DNA from: Bacteroidales bacterium UBA3663
GTDB taxonomy: Bacteria; Bacteroidota; Bacteroidia; Bacteroidales; UBA3663
Assembly (NCBI GenBank): GCA_002373755.1
Contig: DFJU01000110.1
Coordinates: forward strand, 1 to 7,137
Reading direction: 5' to 3'
DNA length: 7,137 nucleotides
The notes beneath the pieces were generated by a model, which worked only from the letters and a program-made list of their open reading frames with translations, did not search any database and was not told the DNA's origin. Below, piece after piece: positions 6,251 to 7,137 of this stretch; the stretch's first letter is position 1; each line of letters begins with the position of its first letter. The translations under genes were made by a program, and so were the position numbers.

Positions 6251-7137
6251 CGTACAAACAGTTTTTTGTGGTTCTTGACATACAGGCCCGACTTCAGCGC
6301 CGCCGTGCCGTTCACCCTGCGGCCGTCGAGCGTATAGACCTCGTCATGTTTTTGGCCGATGGCGTTCACCTCGCTGATGGCCGTCTCGCTCTCCTCAATC
6401 TCAATGCCGTCGATGGAGATGCGCATCATCGCGGCAAGGGATTCTGCCGGCGAACCGTCCTTGTTCTCCACCGCCAGATACCAGCGTTGCGGCTTCAGCC
6501 CGCTGTCGGCATTGGCCATGCGCACCAGCGTGCCACCGCCCATCGCGTAGTAGTTGTTGGCGTACATCACCGCGCCCGAAACGCCTGCATAGGTGCCTCG
6601 AATCTTGAATACAGCTCGCGTAGTGGAACATTCGATTTCGGACTCTTCCGTCGCCTTCACCTCGACATCGGTCATGGTCAATGTCACATCTCCGGCCGAT
6701 GCCGACTTGATGAGATACGGATAGTTCGGCTGGGTCGCACCGCGCTTCAGGTAGAGGAATTCCAGCGTCGTCTGGTCGAACTCGCCGTCATCGTCGGTGT
6801 CGTACATGTGCGTGTCGTTCAGCTCGGCCACCTCAAGCCCATATTTGTCCAATGTGTCGATTGGAATGGAGAATGGCACGTAAAGTGCCTGCCACTTGTC
6901 GGCCGACGAGAACGTGCGGCTATAGTTCACCGTCTCGTAGGTGTGGGCCAATGGGAATGAAATCACGTCACCATCGTTGACGGCCAATTCCGTTGCCGTG
7001 ATGGTTTCAGCATACGAGCCGATGACCGACAGGTCGTGGTCGGGCATGACCATGTCGTCGGGCAAGCCGCTCCATCCCAAGAACGTGTAACCCTCTCGTT
7101 CGGGAGCCTCGATAGGCGTGATGGTCGCCCCCTCTTC
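6247..7137 (-). CDS. Cell-surface/secreted protein with InlB-type repeat, 5' partial
   Basis: The minus frame is open to the window edge, so only the last 296 residues are seen and the true start lies beyond 7137; the TTG at 7080 is internal (Leu). Visible residues 8-42 form the end of an InlB B / Listeria-Bacteroides repeat: Pro-Glu-Arg-Glu-Gly-Tyr-Thr-Phe, then GWSGLPDDM and a MPDHD turn. A beta-rich domain with WQALYVPFSI (82-91), an acidic calcium-type loop DTDDDGEFD (113-121) and PYLIKS follows, as in the C-terminal domains of Bacteroidales leucine-rich-repeat or Big-domain surface proteins. The last 31 residues (VYTLDGRR...SGLYVKN...LFVR) match the short C-terminal tail common on such exported proteins. 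The role may be adhesion or binding of host or plant polymers, but this is inferred. The stop overlaps the start of the 54-codon gene, so the two probably form one transcript that converges on rhaM. Confidence 0.82.
   Translation of the reverse strand, partial: EEGATITPIEAPEREGYTFLGWSGLPDDMVMPDHDLSVIGSYAETITATELAVNDGDVISFPLAHTYETVNYSRTFSSADKWQALYVPFSIPIDTLDKYGLEVAELNDTHMYDTDDDGEFDQTTLEFLYLKRGATQPNYPYLIKSASAGDVTLTMTDVEVKATEESEIECSTTRAVFKIRGTYAGVSGAVMYANNYYAMGGGTLVRMANADSGLKPQRWYLAVENKDGSPAESLAAMMRISIDGIEIEESETAISEVNAIGQKHDEVYTLDGRRVNGTAALKSGLYVKNHKKLFVR

Noticed and set aside
6268..6960. 230-codon + strand frame opposite the surface-protein gene
   Set aside because: Its His/Arg/Val-rich composition is that of an antisense shadow; the minus frame carries recognisable repeat and tail motifs.

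Overview
The window comes from a Bacteroidales bacterium, most likely a Prevotella/Segatella relative. This rests on family resemblance recalled from memory, not on a search. The supporting signs are a Bacteroidales-type biotin-dependent decarboxylase alpha subunit, a stand-alone 23S-IVS-type four-helix-bundle gene, a secreted rhamnogalacturonan lyase, a surface protein with an InlB/Listeria-Bacteroides repeat and a Bacteroidales C-terminal tail, and start sites without clear Shine-Dalgarno sequences.

Layout. Positions 1-1782 (+) hold most of oadA, the alpha subunit of a Na+-pumping oxaloacetate-type decarboxylase; its first residues lie before the window. Positions 2282-3628 (+) hold oadB, the membrane beta subunit. 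About 500 bases separate them and hold a compact unit: a 122-aa four-helix-bundle (S23/IVP-like) gene at 1846-2214, bracketed by 28-base inverted repeats (1809-1836 and 2230-2257), each made of four ATTAC-based heptamers. A separate 22-bp hairpin (1763-1809) spans the oadA stop codon and abuts the left repeat. The arrangement looks like an intervening-sequence-type element inserted in the oadA-oadB operon.

Seventeen bases after oadB comes a secreted PL11-type rhamnogalacturonan lyase (3646-5547, +), and 27 bases later L-rhamnose mutarotase rhaM (5575-5889, +). The two fit together: the lyase cuts the rhamnose-rich pectin backbone outside the cell, and RhaM interconverts the anomers of L-rhamnose inside it. 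Nothing visible ends transcription between oadB and the lyase, so all may share transcripts.

At 5912-5958 a strong A/T-flanked hairpin can terminate transcription in both directions. Beyond it, on the minus strand, lie the C-terminal 296 residues of a cell-surface protein (6247-7137, start outside the window) and a 54-codon gene (6086-6250). The small gene's ATG overlaps the surface-protein stop codon (ATGA), and a GC-rich hairpin with a T tract (6015-6058) follows it.

The most interesting signal is the inverted-repeat-bracketed S23-like unit with its adjoining hairpin. The translationally coupled small protein is second.
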